Below are positions 5,885 to 6,273 of a stretch of DNA of 6,273 nucleotides, piece after piece; positions within the stretch are counted from its first letter, which is position 1; each line of letters begins with the position of its first letter. The stretch spans positions 1 through 6,273 of the forward strand of contig CAYTPO010000187.1 in the NCBI GenBank assembly GCA_964439815.1. The letters run 5' to 3'. A program made the position numbers and the translations under genes. Source of the stretch: JALSHZ01 sp964439815. GTDB taxonomy: Bacteria > Pseudomonadota > Gammaproteobacteria > UWMA-0217. Under the pieces are notes generated by a model. That model made no database searches. It saw nothing but the letters and a program-made list of their open reading frames with translations, and was not told the origin of the DNA.

Positions 5885-5960
5885 GGAGTTGGCTACACGC
5901 TATAACGTTGCTGTTTGTCGTGTGCTCCCGGGCGGGTTGGGGCGCTGTGTGGTTATGTGA
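5838..5960 (+). CDS. Possible small ORF of 40 residues, weak candidate
   Basis: ATG 5838 to TGA 5958-5960 encodes 40 residues with two Cys-containing patches (DKCAF and GRCVV) and no recognisable domain. GAGGT (5826-5830) lies 7 bases upstream, a reasonable ribosome site. Against it: it overlaps the stem-forming region, the composition is nondescript, and a run of this length is expected by chance in GC-rich spacer. I would not treat it as a gene without comparative support. Confidence 0.15.
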   Translation: MHLSRSVGRDKCAFPAELATRYNVAVCRVLPGGLGRCVVM

Positions 5961-5975
5961 GGGGAATTATTCCCC
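5961..5975. terminator. Palindrome at the stop codon of the phosphofructokinase gene
   Basis: GGGGAAT-T-ATTCCCC is a perfect 15-base palindrome containing the minus-strand TAA. GTG (5957-5959) and CAC (5976-5978) extend the pairing past a bulged A at 5960. As RNA it could form a short GC-rich hairpin on either strand, but no T run follows on either side. It lies between converging genes and may help end transcription from both. Confidence 0.35.
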
Positions 5976-6273
5976 CACGCAAACCCCAACGTTTCTGGCG
6001 CTTTCTATCCAGGGATGATCCACCGGTACCAGTTTCTTGTTGCCGGCGACTTCTTCCAGTGGCACAGCTTCGGCGCCTTCACCTCGGGCTGCGACCATGA
6101 CACCGCTGATGCCCTGGTTGATGTAGTTGGCGCAGGCAGAGCCAAGTCGGGTGGCCAGCAGGCGGTCGCCGGCTGATGGGGTGCCGCCACGCTGCAGGTG
6201 GCCGAGGATGGTGGGGCGCGATTCCAGCCCGGTCAGGGCTTCCAGTTTGTGGGCGAGTTGCAGGGTGTGGTCG
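5967..6273 (-). CDS. 6-phosphofructokinase, C-terminal 101 residues (5' part outside the window)
   Basis: This enzyme phosphorylates fructose 6-phosphate to fructose 1,6-bisphosphate in glycolysis, using ATP or, in some branches, pyrophosphate. The minus strand reads in one frame from the right edge to TAA at 5967-5969. RPTILGHLQRGGTPSAGDR fits the phosphofructokinase signature [RK]-x4-[GAS]-H-x-[QL]-[QR]-[GS]-[GF]-x5-[DE]-[RL], whose His and Arg contact the sugar phosphate. The C-terminus ends PVDHPWIESARNVGVCVGE; endings of this kind occur, from memory, in the pyrophosphate-using enzymes of methanotrophs and sulfur oxidisers. The residues that decide the phosphate donor (GGDGT or GGDDT near the N-terminus) are not in the window, so the donor is unknown. 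It converges on the efflux operon and is probably unrelated to it in function. Confidence 0.9.
   Translation of the reverse strand, partial: DHTLQLAHKLEALTGLESRPTILGHLQRGGTPSAGDRLLATRLGSACANYINQGISGVMVAARGEGAEAVPLEEVAGNKKLVPVDHPWIESARNVGVCVGE

Noticed and set aside
5915..6190. Open frames at 5915-6100 (plus) and 6005-6190 (minus)
   Set aside because: They overlap the phosphofructokinase 3' end in other frames; only the minus frame ending at 5967 carries the family signature.

Overview
The window is GC-rich DNA from a Gram-negative bacterium, most likely a gammaproteobacterium (a betaproteobacterium is possible). The basis is the envelope-spanning efflux architecture, the YbhG/YbhF/YbhS/YbhR-like gene content, the style of the intergenic palindromes and the C-terminal sequence of the neighbouring phosphofructokinase. 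The genus cannot be fixed from the sequence alone.

Layout: positions 1-422 are non-coding or undecided and unusually rich in palindromes. They hold a small hairpin at 47-64, a REP-like repeat around 157-195, compact operator-like palindromes at 227-242, 243-260 and 284-296, and a large imperfect inverted repeat at 311-392. Positions 423-5760 form one tightly coupled plus-strand operon. It encodes a membrane fusion (HlyD/YbhG-type) protein, a double-NBD ABC ATPase (YbhF-type), and two ABC-2 permeases (YbhS/YhhJ-type and YbhR-type). Positions 5761-5966 are an intergenic region with competing hairpins and one weak small ORF. Positions 5967-6273 carry, on the minus strand, the last 101 codons of a 6-phosphofructokinase that runs off the window and converges on the operon.

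How it works together: the two permeases would form the inner-membrane channel, the fused ATPase would supply both nucleotide-binding domains, and the membrane fusion protein would bridge to an outer-membrane TolC-like channel, which is not in this window. E. coli YbhGFSR is linked to drug and cation export. The substrate here cannot be read from sequence.

Main points of interest: (1) the first permease is frameshifted near its 3' end. Its missing last membrane helix is intact in the +1 frame and ends at a TGA that overlaps the next ATG as ATGA, exactly like the preceding gene junction. (2) The ATPase is asymmetric: NBD1 lacks the H-loop histidine and NBD2 lacks a proper LSGGQ signature, and both losses fall in the same composite ATP site. 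(3) The operon leader contains a large hairpin-forming element and a possible operator/activator palindrome. I see no CRISPR array, tRNA, rRNA or transposase gene, and no clear evidence of a wholly new system.
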